Positions 27,096 through 37,310 are shown, numbered from the stretch's first letter. The stretch: 64,000 nt of DNA from Sphingomonas sp. (GCF_019749955.1 NZ_JAIEPC010000023.1:1-64000), one strand, 5' to 3'. Program-made: numbers and translations. Notes: generated from the sequence alone by a model not told the origin.

Positions 27096-28067
27096 ATGAG
27101 CCTGCCACCTTTGTTCGACCGCCTGCGCCTGCCCGTGATCGGGTCGCCGCTGTTCATCATTTCGGGCCCGGAGCTCGTCATTGCCCAGTGCAAGGCGGGG
27201 ATCGTCGGTTCCTTCCCGGCGCTCAATGCGCGGCCGCAAGCACTGCTCGACGAATGGCTTCACCGGATCACCGAAGAGCTGTCGGCGTGGAACCGCGAAC
27301 ACCCCGGTCGCCCGGCAGCGCCCTTCGCCGTCAACCAGATCGTTCATCGCTCGAACGACCGGCTCGAGGCTGATCTGGCCACCTGCGCCAAGTGGCAGGT
27401 ACCGATCATCATCACCTCGCTCGGCGCGCGTGAGGATCTGAACACCGCCGTGCATGGCTGGGGCGGCATCACGCTGCACGACATCATCGACGACCGGTTT
27501 GCGCGCAAAGCGATTGAAAAGGGCGCCGACGGGCTCATCGCGGTCGCGGCGGGTGCCGGTGGCCACGCCGGGCGGCTCTCACCCTTCGCGCTGATCCAGG
27601 AAATCCGCCAGTGGTTCGACGGCCCGCTCGCGCTGTCGGGGTCGATCGCTAACGGCGGCGCGGTCCTCGCGGCGCAAGCGATGGGTGCCGACCTCGCCTA
27701 TATCGGCTCGGCCTTCATCGCGACCGAAGAAGCGAACGCCCAGCCCGCGTACAAGGAATCGATCGTCGCGTCGAAGGCCGCCGACATCGTCTATTCGAAC
27801 CTGTTCACCGGCGTGCACGGCAATTATCTGAAGAGCTCGATCGAAGCCGCCGGGCTCGACCCGGAGAATCTGCCCGAAGGCGATCTGAGCACGATGAACT
27901 TCGGCGGCAACGCGGGCGCCAAGGCGTGGCGCGACATCTGGGGATCGGGCCAGGGCATCGGCGTGGTCGACCATGTCGGGACGGTAGCCGAAATGGTCGA
28001 GCGGATCGAAGGCGAGTATCGGGCTGCGCAGGCACGGCTTGGCGTGGCGGAGGCGGTTGCGGCTTAG
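27096..28067 (+). CDS. nitronate monooxygenase / 2-nitropropane dioxygenase-like flavoprotein
   Basis: LPVIGSPLFIISGPELVIAQCKAGIVGSFPALNAR...AGAGGHAGRLSPFALI...GADLAYIGSAFIAT. Confidence 0.93.
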   Translation: MSLPPLFDRLRLPVIGSPLFIISGPELVIAQCKAGIVGSFPALNARPQALLDEWLHRITEELSAWNREHPGRPAAPFAVNQIVHRSNDRLEADLATCAKWQVPIIITSLGAREDLNTAVHGWGGITLHDIIDDRFARKAIEKGADGLIAVAAGAGGHAGRLSPFALIQEIRQWFDGPLALSGSIANGGAVLAAQAMGADLAYIGSAFIATEEANAQPAYKESIVASKAADIVYSNLFTGVHGNYLKSSIEAAGLDPENLPEGDLSTMNFGGNAGAKAWRDIWGSGQGIGVVDHVGTVAEMVERIEGEYRAAQARLGVAEAVAA

Positions 28068-28160
28068 GCTCTGCTGGATCGGCGAAGCATCTAAGTCTGG
28101 TGGTCGGTGGGCTAACGGCGCTCGAATAGCCGCCTGCCCCGCGCTGCCGTTCACTGTGAG

Positions 28161-28421
28161 CTATTGAGCGACCCGACGAAGCCGGAAGAGCATCAGTATT
28201 GAGAGGGCACCTAGGCCCACCGCCGAACCGAGGCCACGAAGGAGCAAAAGACTCTCCGCTTCGGCACCCGCATGACCTCCAAAGCTTCCGAGGGCAAACC
28301 CGATTGCCAGAAATAGCCCTGCGGCACGAGCATGGCTTCGATGCGCTGTTGACGCGACGACACCCCATCCCGCGAGGCCGTAGATCAGGATATTTGCGCA
28401 GGCAGTGAGGATGGTGAGCAT
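28161..28421 (-). CDS. small membrane protein, hypothetical
   Basis: 86-aa hydrophobic ORF MLTILTACANILIYGLAGWGVVAS...; start chosen inside a longer frame. Confidence 0.45.
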   Translation of the reverse strand: MLTILTACANILIYGLAGWGVVASTAHRSHARAAGLFLAIGFALGSFGGHAGAEAESLLLLRGLGSAVGLGALSILMLFRLRRVAQ

Positions 28422-28562
28422 CCGGGACGTTTCCTCGACATCGTGAATAAGCAAGCTAGAGCGCGGACGCCTTTCTCGCAACCTTTGCAAATGCTTCTGG
28501 AACGAGGTGTCTACGTCGCGCTGCCCCATTTTGGCAAAAGCCGCGCGGAGATCCGCCAAACC

Positions 28563-29021
28563 CTATATCGACACCGCCAGCCGCTCCAAAATCGCGCGCG
28601 CGGGGCTGTCGATGGGCGTGCCGAGCTGGTCGGCATCGAGCCGCGCGGTGCGGCGGAACAGGTCGATGCTCGCAGCCACCAGCGCGCGCGTCTGCGGCGG
28701 CATCGTGGCGATCACTTCGGGGTCCGAATGCGGCGGTGTCCCCAATCGCCGCGAGGGATCGAGCGCGTCGGAGCGGCTCATCTCGCCGGCATCGACCGCG
28801 CGCTGGGTGAGCAGCCAGGCAATCACATGCATCAGCCGCGTCGTCACCTTGAGCGATTCGCACGAATAAGCGACGCGCGTCATTGGCTCGAGCGCTTCGC
28901 GATCTTCGCGCCCGCCTTCGTCAAAATAGGCCCGTGCCTCGTCGGCGAGCACCATCGCCTCGACGTAAAGCGCGTCGACCAACCTTCGGTGCAGCCGTGA
29001 ACTGACCTGTTCCGTCCCCAT
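28563..29021 (-). CDS. DUF1465 family protein
   Basis: MGTEQVSSRLHRRLVDALYVEAMVLADEARAYFD...CESLKVTTRLMHVIAWLLTQRA. Confidence 0.85.
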   Translation of the reverse strand: MGTEQVSSRLHRRLVDALYVEAMVLADEARAYFDEGGREDREALEPMTRVAYSCESLKVTTRLMHVIAWLLTQRAVDAGEMSRSDALDPSRRLGTPPHSDPEVIATMPPQTRALVAASIDLFRRTARLDADQLGTPIDSPARAILERLAVSI

Positions 29022-29093
29022 CACTCCGTGCTGCCAGAAACCGGGCGCCGGGGGAATGTGCCGACTCAACGCAATCGTCCCAAAGCGAAGCGA

Positions 29094-29291
29094 TCAGGCG
29101 ATTATATCGGGGATAAGTTGGTCTTCGAGCAGGCTGATCTCGTCACGCAGCCGCAGCTTGCGCTTTTTGAGGCGAGCGAGCTGGAGCTGATCGGTCGAAT
29201 TCTGTTCGAACAGCGCGGCAATCGCCGCATCGAGATCGCGGTGCTCGATCTTCAGAATCTCGATCCGCTTTGCGATCTGGCGATCGTCCAT
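29094..29291 (-). CDS. DUF465 (YdcH-like) small protein
   Basis: MDDRQIAKRIEILKIEHRDLDAAIAAL...LQLARLKKRKLRLRDEISLLEDQLIPDI. Confidence 0.85.
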   Translation of the reverse strand: MDDRQIAKRIEILKIEHRDLDAAIAALFEQNSTDQLQLARLKKRKLRLRDEISLLEDQLIPDIIA

Positions 29292-29519
29292 GGTCCTGCC
29301 TCTGTCGACTGGCCGATGCCGTCCCCCACGAGCCATAGCAAAACTGCGCGCCGAGGCGAGCCCCAAACGGGCAGAAACGCAGCCTTAACCGCTCATCGCA
29401 CAAATCATCGGGTCTGCCGCGCGCGTCGCGATTCGACTCGCGACAAGGCGGCAAAACTATGCTGTATTTATCAACCCGCCTGTTGTCGGGCGGGCTATTC
29501 AGGAAAGGAAATCCTCTCC

Positions 29520-29675
29520 ATGCACAGCGGTCATCAAGCAACTCTCGCGGCCAAGCACGCTACGCTCGATCAACGGATCGCGCGCGAATCGCAGCGTCCC
29601 TTGCCCGATGCCATGACGATTGCGCACCTGAAGAAACTGAAGCTGAAGATCAAGGAAGAACTCGCGGCGCAATAA
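29520..29675 (+). CDS. DUF465-like small protein
   Basis: MHSGHQATLAAKHATLDQRIARESQRPLPDAMTIAHLKKLKLKIKEELAAQ. Confidence 0.8.
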   Translation: MHSGHQATLAAKHATLDQRIARESQRPLPDAMTIAHLKKLKLKIKEELAAQ

Positions 29676-29693
29676 GCGCGGCGATCACCGGGC

Positions 29694-29735
29694 GACCCAA
29701 ATCGGACGACCCAAATCGGACGGCCCAGGTCGGAC
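29694..29735. repeat. three tandem 14-bp units (GACCCAAATCGGAC x2, GGCCCAGGTCGGAC)
   Basis: Read directly from sequence. Confidence 0.85.
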
Positions 29736-29746
29736 AGAAATGAGGG

Positions 29747-29771
29747 CGCGCAACCCGCAAAGGGTTGCGCG
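29747..29771. terminator. hairpin CGCGCAACCC-gcaaa-GGGTTGCGCG between convergent genes
   Basis: Perfect 10-bp stem, 5-nt loop; no T-tract follows, so intrinsic-terminator activity is uncertain. Confidence 0.5.
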
Positions 29772-29795
29772 ACCGCACGATGGCACATCATCACG

Positions 29796-30176
29796 CTAGA
29801 AGATTGGCAGAATCGGCTTGACGATGAGCGGCGCCTTGGCACCGCCGGTGACGGGCTTGCGCGCGAGCACCGGATCGATCGGGTGATCGAAGGCGACGCC
29901 GATCCGCCCCGCCACGCTCCACGCGACGCGGCCCGGAATCCAGCCAATGCCGCGCACGTCGAATTCGACGGCAGCCCCTTGAGCAATCGGGTCGGTGATC
30001 TCAGCCATCAACCCGCCTGAGGAAAGATTGCGGATCCGCACCTGGCGCGCGACGTCGCGCTGCGCGCTCTGACGGAATTGCGCGACCAGAAACAGGCTGT
30101 CACGGCTCTGGTTTCGCTTGTGCGCGCCGTCTTCAGCCGATGAGTCCTGCACCGGATTGCGCCCGACGTGATCCAT
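29796..30176 (-). CDS. PilZ domain-containing protein
   Basis: VRIRNLSSGGLMAEITDPIAQGAAVEFDVRGIGWIPGRVAWSVAGRIGVAFDHPID. Confidence 0.82.
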   Translation of the reverse strand: MDHVGRNPVQDSSAEDGAHKRNQSRDSLFLVAQFRQSAQRDVARQVRIRNLSSGGLMAEITDPIAQGAAVEFDVRGIGWIPGRVAWSVAGRIGVAFDHPIDPVLARKPVTGGAKAPLIVKPILPIF

Positions 30177-30270
30177 GCCTGCTTGCCTGACTTCCTATGA
30201 GGGTCTGGCAAAAGGGCTAGCAGGCAATGCTTAGCAATTTACTTAAGATCGGCGGCGCGGCGCCCGGTGA

Positions 30271-30738
30271 TTAGTCTTCGCGGGAAACTTTTTCGTGGCG
30301 TTCGTGGCGTTCCTGCGCCTCGACCGTCATCGTCGCGATTGGCCGCGCTTCGAGCCGGGCGAGCGAGATCGGCTCGCCGGTCACTTCGCAATAGCCATAT
30401 TCGCCGTCCTCGATCCGGCGCAGCGCGGCGTCGATCTTCGAAATAAGCTTGCGCTGGCGGTCGCGGGTGCGCAGCTCAATCGACCAGTCAGTCTCGCTAG
30501 ACGCGCGATCGGTGAGATCAGCCTCGCGCAGGCTTTCGGTCTGCAATTGCGACAGCGTGCCCTGCGCTTCGAGCAGGATCGCATCCTTCCATTGCAACAG
30601 CTTGCCGCGAAAATACTCGAGCTGGCGCGGGTTCATAAAGGGTTCGGACGCACTCGGCCGATAGCCGCCGTCGCCGTCATTGGCCGGAATCGGCCCGAGC
30701 TTTTCCGTTTCGTCGACGCGGTTCACCAGCGATGCCAT
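30271..30738 (-). CDS. dksA: RNA polymerase-binding protein DksA
   Basis: LEYFRGKLLQWKDAIL...RASSETDWSIELRTRDRQRKLISKIDAALRRIEDGEYGYCEVTGEPISLARLEARPIATMTVEAQERHERHEK. Confidence 0.95.
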   Translation of the reverse strand: MASLVNRVDETEKLGPIPANDGDGGYRPSASEPFMNPRQLEYFRGKLLQWKDAILLEAQGTLSQLQTESLREADLTDRASSETDWSIELRTRDRQRKLISKIDAALRRIEDGEYGYCEVTGEPISLARLEARPIATMTVEAQERHERHEKVSRED

Positions 30739-31154
30739 CCCCACTCTCCTGACGCATACACGGGCATTAAGCCCCAAGCCCCTTGAGCGCGCCTATAGCC
30801 ACACCATTGCCGGTCGACAAGCGAGCCAATGGACGAAAAGCACGGCCTTTCGGCCCTTTGCGCGCGATCAGCCTGCGTCGCGCGCCGACAGCGCGGCAGA
30901 TCGCAGGCAGAACGCATCATTGATTAACAATTCCGATGCGTCCGGGCGCCCGCCCCCGCCAATTCCGTACCAATAAGATACGTTAACCGATTAATGCTGC
31001 CCGACCGTGCGCTGATCAGCGCCATCGGACGCCAAATCATGGTTAACGTTGTTGAACTTAACGCTTTGTTCTGCACTTTGGGACAAGAGCGACAAGTCCG
31101 TCGACCATGTGATCCATCATGTGGCTGACCGGCAAATTTTGAGAGAGTGACGCA

Positions 31155-32429
31155 ATGTCTGTGCGGATGGCCCTGGCGAAACTATGTGCTTGCGCGTGCG
31201 GTGGCGCCGTTGTCGGCGGTGGTGCGGTCCATGTGACCGAATCGGCCAAGCCGCGCCCGGCCTATGTCAAGCATAGCAAGAAGATCGTGCGGACCACGGT
31301 TGCGCGGCAAGGCACGCGCGTTCGCCGGGTGGTGACGCGGACGACGGCGACCTGCCCGCCCGCGACCGTTCAGATCGCGAGCCAGCCGATCCCGCTGCCC
31401 CCGCCCTATGCCGCATCGAGCGGCGACTTCCCGGTTTCGGGCGGTGGCGGCGGCGTCGCGCCGGTGATCATCGGCGGCAGTGGCGGCTTTGGCGGCGGCT
31501 TTGGTGGCTTTTTCGCAGGCGGCTTCTTTGGCGGCGGTGGTGGCAGCAGCGGCGTCGTGATCTCATCGAACGGTGGTGGCACGTCGAGCAGCACCAGCAG
31601 CGGCGCGACCTCGTCGAGCACCAGCTCGGGCGCGTCGAGCGGCACAAGTTCGGGTACATCCAGCGGGACGTCGAGTGGCGCGTCGAGCGGCATCGTCATC
31701 AACATTTCGTCGACGTCGAGCACGGGCGGTTCGGGCGGCTCTTCGTCGTCGACCTCATCGGGCGGCAGCGGCGGGTCATCGACGTCGTCGGGTAACGTTT
31801 CGAGCACGTCGTCAACCGGCGGCTCTTCGACTGGCGGTTCGTCGACCGGCGGATCGTCGTCGTCGACCTCGTCGGGCGGCGTCTCCAGCACGTCGTCGAG
31901 CGGCGAAGTGTCGAGCACGTCATCGACCGGCGGTTCATCGACGGGCGGTTCGTCGACCTCGACGGGCGGTTCATCGACGGGTGGTTCGTCGACCTCGACC
32001 GGCGGTTCGTCGACTTCAACCGGTGGCTCGTCCACCTCGACGGGTGGATCGTCCTCATCGGGCAATGTCTCGTCGGCTTCGTCGGGCGATGTTTCGAGCT
32101 CGACCTCGTCGTCGAGCGCATCGAGCGCCAGCAGCGCATCGAGCGCGAGCAGCAGCGGCTCGTCGTCAATGGGTTCGTCGAGCGTCGGCTTCAGCACCAG
32201 CGCGTCGGGCTCGACCTCGGCCAGCGGCAGCTCGGGGTCGTCGGGTTCGGCATCTTCGGCTTCGTCGGCATCGAGCGCGTCGTCGGGCAGCAGCGGCAGC
32301 TCGGGATCGAGCGGCACGCCGACTCCGGTCCCGGCCCCGCCGATGGTGCTGCTCTTCGGCGCCGCCGCCGCGGCGCTGGTCGCGCGCAAGCGGCTCGCCA
32401 AGCGCAACGTCGAGGTCGCCGCCGCATAA
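31155..32429 (+). CDS. Ser/Gly/Thr-rich low-complexity protein with PEP-CTERM-like C-terminal anchor
   Basis: N-terminal leader, long [12 protein letters not shown] repeats, C-term [29 protein letters not shown]. Confidence 0.8.
   Translation: MSVRMALAKLCACACGGAVVGGGAVHVTESAKPRPAYVKHSKKIVRTTVARQGTRVRRVVTRTTATCPPATVQIASQPIPLPPPYAASSGDFPVSGGGGGVAPVIIGGSGGFGGGFGGFFAGGFFGGGGGSSGVVISSNGGGTSSSTSSGATSSSTSSGASSGTSSGTSSGTSSGASSGIVINISSTSSTGGSGGSSSSTSSGGSGGSSTSSGNVSSTSSTGGSSTGGSSTGGSSSSTSSGGVSSTSSSGEVSSTSSTGGSSTGGSSTSTGGSSTGGSSTSTGGSSTSTGGSSTSTGGSSSSGNVSSASSGDVSSSTSSSSASSASSASSASSSGSSSMGSSSVGFSTSASGSTSASGSSGSSGSASSASSASSASSGSSGSSGSSGTPTPVPAPPMVLLFGAAAAALVARKRLAKRNVEVAAA
31570..32310. repeat. low-complexity coding repeat of Ser/Gly codons
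   Basis: Degenerate units of the tcgacgggcggttcgtcgacc type within the Ser-rich CDS. Confidence 0.8.
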
Positions 32430-32469
32430 GCTTGCGTCCCGGCAAGGCCCTCGCCATAGCGCGGGGGCC

Positions 32470-33765
32470 ATGCACGACATCAGACTGATCCGCGAAAACA
32501 AGGCCGCTTTCGACGCGCAACTCGCGCGGCGCGGCTTGGCGTCACAAGCGGCCGCCCTCGCCGCGCTCGACGAACGCCGCCGCGCGCTTGCGACCGAAAT
32601 GCAGGCCGTTCAGGCGCGGCGTAACGATGCATCGAAGCTCATCGGCGCGGCCATGGCCAAGGGTGACAAGGACAGTGCCGAGGCGCTGAAGGCCGAGGTC
32701 GCCGCCCTGAAGGAACGCCTGCCTGCGCTGGAGGCGGAGGAAAAGGATGTCGCGGCCCAGCTCAAGGCCGCGCTCGAGATCATCCCCAATTTGCCCGCCG
32801 ATGATGTGCCATTTGGCACCGGCGAAGAAGGCAATGTCGAGGTCGCCACCTGGGGCACGCCGCGCGCGTTCGACTTTGCGCCGAAGGAACATGCCGACCT
32901 GGCGCCTGCGCTGGGGATGGATTTCGAAACCGGCACGCGGCTATCGGGCGCGCGCTTCACATTTCTGCGCGGCGACATGGCCCGCCTCCACCGCGCGCTC
33001 GGCCAGTTCATGCTCGACATACAGACGCGCGAGCACGGCTATGAGGAATGCAACCCGCCCGTTCTGGTGAAGGACGAGGCGATGTATGGCACTGATAAGT
33101 TGCCGAAGTTTGCCGAGGATAGTTTTCGCACTACTGACGATCGCTGGCTCATCCCCACCAGCGAAGTCTCCCTCACCGCCAGTGTTATGGGCGAGTTGCT
33201 CGACGAAAGCGTGCTCCCGATGCGCCTCACTGCGCTCACCCTGTGCTTTCGCTCCGAAGCGGGGGCGGCGGGGCGCGACACGCGCGGGTTCATTCGCCAG
33301 CACCAGTTCGAAAAGTGCGAACTGGTCAGCATCGTGCGCCCCGAAGACAGCGAGGCCGAGCATGAGCGGATGACACGCGCCGCGGAGACGATCCTCGAAC
33401 GGCTCAATCTGCCTTATCGCAAGCTGTTGCTGTGCACCGGCGACATGGGCTTCGGCGCGCGCAAGACCTATGACCTCGAAGTCTGGCTGCCGGGTCAGAA
33501 CGCGTATCGCGAGATCAGCTCCTGCTCGAACACCGGCGAGTTTCAGGCGCGGCGGATGAACACGCGGTACCGCGTCGCCAAAGACAGTGGGGGCGAGCAG
33601 AAGAAGACCGAGTTCGTCCACACGCTCAACGGCTCGGGCCTTGCGGTCGGGCGCACCTTGGTGGCGGTGATCGAGAATTATCAGAATGCGGACGGCAGCG
33701 TTACCGTACCCGACGCCCTGCTGCCGTACATGGGCGGCGTCACCCGGCTGGAGCCCAAAGCCTGA
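32470..33765 (+). CDS. serS: serine--tRNA ligase
   Basis: [22 protein letters not shown]...[15 protein letters not shown]...[29 protein letters not shown]. Confidence 0.98.
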   Translation: MHDIRLIRENKAAFDAQLARRGLASQAAALAALDERRRALATEMQAVQARRNDASKLIGAAMAKGDKDSAEALKAEVAALKERLPALEAEEKDVAAQLKAALEIIPNLPADDVPFGTGEEGNVEVATWGTPRAFDFAPKEHADLAPALGMDFETGTRLSGARFTFLRGDMARLHRALGQFMLDIQTREHGYEECNPPVLVKDEAMYGTDKLPKFAEDSFRTTDDRWLIPTSEVSLTASVMGELLDESVLPMRLTALTLCFRSEAGAAGRDTRGFIRQHQFEKCELVSIVRPEDSEAEHERMTRAAETILERLNLPYRKLLLCTGDMGFGARKTYDLEVWLPGQNAYREISSCSNTGEFQARRMNTRYRVAKDSGGEQKKTEFVHTLNGSGLAVGRTLVAVIENYQNADGSVTVPDALLPYMGGVTRLEPKA

Positions 33766-34529
33766 TGCGCATCCTGCTCACCAATGACGACGGTTATCAT
33801 GCGCCTGGTCTCAAGGTGTTGGAGGCAATTGCTGCGACCATTTCTGACGATGTGTGGATCGTCGCCCCCGCCGATGAACAGTCAGGCGCAGGCCATTCGC
33901 TCACCCTCTCCCGCCCGATCCGCGTGCGCAACCATGGCGACAAGCGCTACGCCGTCGCGGGCACGCCGACCGATGCGGTGATGATGGCGCTCGCCAAGAT
34001 CATGAAGGACACGCCGCCCGACCTGATCCTGTCGGGCGTCAATCGCGGCGCCAATCTCGCTGAGGATGTCACCTACTCCGGCACGGTTTCGGCGGCGATG
34101 GAAGGGGCGCTTGCCGGGGTCCGATCGATTGCGCTGAGCCAAGCCTATGCTCGCGAAGGCATGGGCGATGTCGTCCCGTTCGAAGCGGCCAGCACTTGGG
34201 GTGAGCGCGTGCTGCGCCCGCTGCTCGATGCGCCGCTCGCGCCACGCACGCTGGTCAACATCAATTTCCCCGCGCTGCCCGCCGCCGACGTGCTTGGCGT
34301 GCGTGTCGTCGGTCAGGGCCTGCGCGACTATGGCCGGTTGCAGATCGTCACCAATCGCGATCCGCGCGGATATGAATATCACTGGTTCGGTCTGGGGCCG
34401 TCGATCGAGACGCCCGCGCAGTCGACCGATGTCGAAGCGGTCGCCGATGGTTACATTTCGGTGACGCCGCTCCATCTCGACCTGACACATCGCGAATCGC
34501 TCGATATGCTGGCGGCGGCGTATCGTTAA
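33765..34529 (+). CDS. surE: 5'/3'-nucleotidase SurE
   Basis: [20 protein letters not shown]...VAPADEQSGAGHSLT...SGVNRGANLAEDVTYSGTVSAAMEG. Confidence 0.98.
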   Translation: MRILLTNDDGYHAPGLKVLEAIAATISDDVWIVAPADEQSGAGHSLTLSRPIRVRNHGDKRYAVAGTPTDAVMMALAKIMKDTPPDLILSGVNRGANLAEDVTYSGTVSAAMEGALAGVRSIALSQAYAREGMGDVVPFEAASTWGERVLRPLLDAPLAPRTLVNINFPALPAADVLGVRVVGQGLRDYGRLQIVTNRDPRGYEYHWFGLGPSIETPAQSTDVEAVADGYISVTPLHLDLTHRESLDMLAAAYR

Positions 34530-34545
34530 CGAAGGTGGCTTGAAG

Positions 34546-35604
34546 ATGCGGCGGTGGGGGAAAATGCTGGCTCTGGCGGCGCTGGCGCTGGTCGCTGGCT
34601 GTGTGCCGCCGCCGATCGAGCGCGCAGGTGATTACCCGCCCGAACGTCGCCCGACGCTGCCGCCGCCGCAGGTTGAGGCCGACACGCGCTTGCCCGGCCC
34701 GCCGCCGCGCCCGGCGTGGGAAGCGCGCCCCGTCACCCCCGATGCGGTCGATGTCACCGCGAGCGACTATGTCGTGGTGGCGGGCGACACGCTGCGCGCC
34801 ATCGCCAACCGCACCGGCGCCGGGACCGAAGCGATCGGCAACGCCAATGGCTTGATCCCGCCCTATACCGTCTATGTCGGCCAGCGGTTGCACATCCCGG
34901 CGGGGCGCTATCACCTCGTCCGACCCGGCGAGACCGGCATCGCCATTGCCCGCGCCTATGGCGTGCCCTGGGCGCAGATCGTCGCCGCCAATGATCTGTT
35001 CGAACCCTATGTGCTCCGTGCCGGGCGGCGGATTATCATCCCCCGCAGCAGCAGCACCCCGCCGAGCGCCGCCGAACGTGCCGCCGCTTTCCACCTCGAC
35101 ATTGACGATATCGTCACCGGCAGCGAGCCCGCGCTCGCCGCGAACACACGCCCCGCCCCGCCGACCAGCTCGCCGACGCGCATCCTGCCGCCCGAAGCCG
35201 CCATCGCCGCGCCACCGCGCCGCACCGGCGGGTTTGGCTGGCCGATCACGGGCAATGTCGTGCGACGCTTCGGCCCCGGCGGCACCGGCGAGCGGATGGA
35301 CGGGATCAAGATTGCCGCGCGCGCTGGAACACCGGTGCTCGCCACAGCCGATGGCGTGGTCCTCTATGTCGGCGATGGCGTGCCGGGCCTCGGCAGTCTG
35401 GTGATGGTCAAGCACAGCGACGGCTGGGTCAGTGTGTACGGCCACAACAGCCAGTTGCTCGTCCAGCGCGGGCAAGTGATCAAACGGGGCCAGACGATCG
35501 CGCTTTCAGGCGCAAGCGGTACGGCCGACCGGCCCGAACTCCATTTCGAACTGCGCAAGGGCCGCACCCCGGTCGATCCGCTGACGCAGTTGCCTGCGCG
35601 CTGA
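34546..35604 (+). CDS. LysM + M23 peptidoglycan-binding lipoprotein (NlpD-like)
   Basis: Lipobox LALVAGC; two LysM-like segments; M23 region PVLATADGVVLYVGDG...GHNSQLLVQRGQVIKRGQTIALSG. Confidence 0.92.
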   Translation: MRRWGKMLALAALALVAGCVPPPIERAGDYPPERRPTLPPPQVEADTRLPGPPPRPAWEARPVTPDAVDVTASDYVVVAGDTLRAIANRTGAGTEAIGNANGLIPPYTVYVGQRLHIPAGRYHLVRPGETGIAIARAYGVPWAQIVAANDLFEPYVLRAGRRIIIPRSSSTPPSAAERAAAFHLDIDDIVTGSEPALAANTRPAPPTSSPTRILPPEAAIAAPPRRTGGFGWPITGNVVRRFGPGGTGERMDGIKIAARAGTPVLATADGVVLYVGDGVPGLGSLVMVKHSDGWVSVYGHNSQLLVQRGQVIKRGQTIALSGASGTADRPELHFELRKGRTPVDPLTQLPAR

Positions 35605-35642
35605 GATTGCACGAGCGCGGCACTTTCCTCTAAGCGGTCGGC

Positions 35643-36872
35643 ATGACCTATGCTTCCGATCTGCTCCGCCTGCTCGACAGCCGCGGCTATATCCACCAGC
35701 TGACCGACGCAGCAGGACTCGACGCGCTGGCGGCGAAGCAGATCGTACCGGGCTATATCGGTTTCGATGCGACCGCGCCGTCGCTGCACGTCGGCAATCT
35801 GATGGTGATCATGCTGCTGCGCCGCCTGCAACAGGCGGGGCACAAGCCGATCGTCGTGATGGGCGGCGGGACGACCAAGGTCGGCGATCCATCGGGCAAG
35901 GATGAAGTCCGCAAGCTGCTCGACGATGACGGCATCAACGCCAATATCGCCTCGATCAAGCGGATTTTCGAACGATTTTTGACCTTTGGCGACGGCCCGA
36001 CCGACGCGATCATGGTCAACAATGCCGATTGGCTGGACTCGCTTGAATATATCCCGTTCCTGCGCGACATCGGCCGCCATTTCACGATCAACCGGATGCT
36101 GGCGTTTGATTCGGTCAAGCTGCGGCTGGATCGCGAGCAGCCGCTGACCTTCCTGGAATTCAACTACATGATCCTCCAGGCCTATGATTTTCTTGAGCTT
36201 TCGAGGCGCGTCGGCTGCCGCCTGCAACTGGGTGGATCGGATCAATGGGGCAATATCGTCAACGGGATCGAACTGGCGCGGCGGATCGACGGTACCGAAG
36301 TGTTCGGCGTCACCGCACCGCTGGTGACCAAGGCCGATGGCAGCAAGATGGGCAAATCGGTGTCGGGCGCGGTTTGGCTGCACGAAGACCAGCTATCACA
36401 TTATGATTACTGGCAATTCTGGCGCAACACTGACGATCGCGATGTCGGGCGCTGGCTGCGCTTGTTCACCGATGTGCCGCTGGATGAGATCGCGCGGCTC
36501 GAGGCGCTCGAAGGCGCCGAGATCAACGCCGCCAAGATCGCGCTCGCCAATGCCGCGACGGTGATGTGCCGGGGCGAGGCAGCCGCCAGCGAAGCCGCCG
36601 ACACCGCACGGCGGCTGTTCGAGGAAGGCGACGCGGGCGGCGCGCTGCCGACCTTTGCCGTTGCGGGCGGCAGCATCGCGTTGGTCGACGCCCTCGTTGC
36701 GCTGGGCTTTGCGGCATCCAAGGGCGAAGCGCGGCGGCTGATCAAGGGCGGCGGCGCCCGGGTCGACGGCGAGAAGGTGGCCGACGAAGCGCTGGTGATC
36801 GCGATCGGTGCCGAACCCGTCCGGCTGTCGGCCGGCAAGAAGAACCACGGCCTGCTGACCTCTACACAATAA
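35643..36872 (+). CDS. tyrS: tyrosine--tRNA ligase
   Basis: [29 protein letters not shown]...[13 protein letters not shown]4-like C-term. Confidence 0.98.
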   Translation: MTYASDLLRLLDSRGYIHQLTDAAGLDALAAKQIVPGYIGFDATAPSLHVGNLMVIMLLRRLQQAGHKPIVVMGGGTTKVGDPSGKDEVRKLLDDDGINANIASIKRIFERFLTFGDGPTDAIMVNNADWLDSLEYIPFLRDIGRHFTINRMLAFDSVKLRLDREQPLTFLEFNYMILQAYDFLELSRRVGCRLQLGGSDQWGNIVNGIELARRIDGTEVFGVTAPLVTKADGSKMGKSVSGAVWLHEDQLSHYDYWQFWRNTDDRDVGRWLRLFTDVPLDEIARLEALEGAEINAAKIALANAATVMCRGEAAASEAADTARRLFEEGDAGGALPTFAVAGGSIALVDALVALGFAASKGEARRLIKGGGARVDGEKVADEALVIAIGAEPVRLSAGKKNHGLLTSTQ

Positions 36873-36956
36873 GTTGTAATCAATCCCGCGTTAGGCCTTT
36901 TTCTACCGGCGCCATTTACCTGCAACTGCGAGCTTCCAGACGGGCAGCAAACAAGG

Positions 36957-37286
36957 ATGGCGAATATGGCAGGCAGCATGGCCGCCGCATATCGGGATGA
37001 TCGGATCGTCGGCCGCGACGAAGTGCATTATCGCGCCCGCGCCATCGGCCCCGATGCGCGCCCGCTGGCGCTGGTGATCGTCAACATCTCGGCGCTGGGG
37101 CTGATGGCGCGGTGCGAAGGCGAGTTCCGCGAAGGCGACCGGCTGCACATCACCTTGCCCGTCATCGGGGTTGTGGTTGCGCAGATCCGCTGGTCGCTCG
37201 GTGGACGGATCGGCTGCGAGCTCGACCGGATGATCGAGCTGGCGGATTATTATGATCTGCTCGCGGCCATGCTCAAGCCGCGCTGA
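36957..37286 (+). CDS. PilZ domain-containing protein
   Basis: REDR-like YRDDRI; LVIVNISALGLMARCEGEFREGDRLHITLPVIGVVVAQIRWSLGGRIGCEL. Confidence 0.82.
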   Translation: MANMAGSMAAAYRDDRIVGRDEVHYRARAIGPDARPLALVIVNISALGLMARCEGEFREGDRLHITLPVIGVVVAQIRWSLGGRIGCELDRMIELADYYDLLAAMLKPR

Positions 37287-37310
37287 GGTTGTGGTCTAAT
37301 CGGAGAACCC

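Noticed and set aside
31406-32407. 333-aa minus-strand Asp/Glu/Pro-rich ORF
   Set aside because: Arises from the complement of Ser/Gly codon repeats; no start context or independent support.
31573-32469. Arg/Ala-rich N-terminal extension in frame with serS
   Set aside because: Alternate frame of the Ser-rich repeat; SerRS begins normally at [11 protein letters not shown] (32470).
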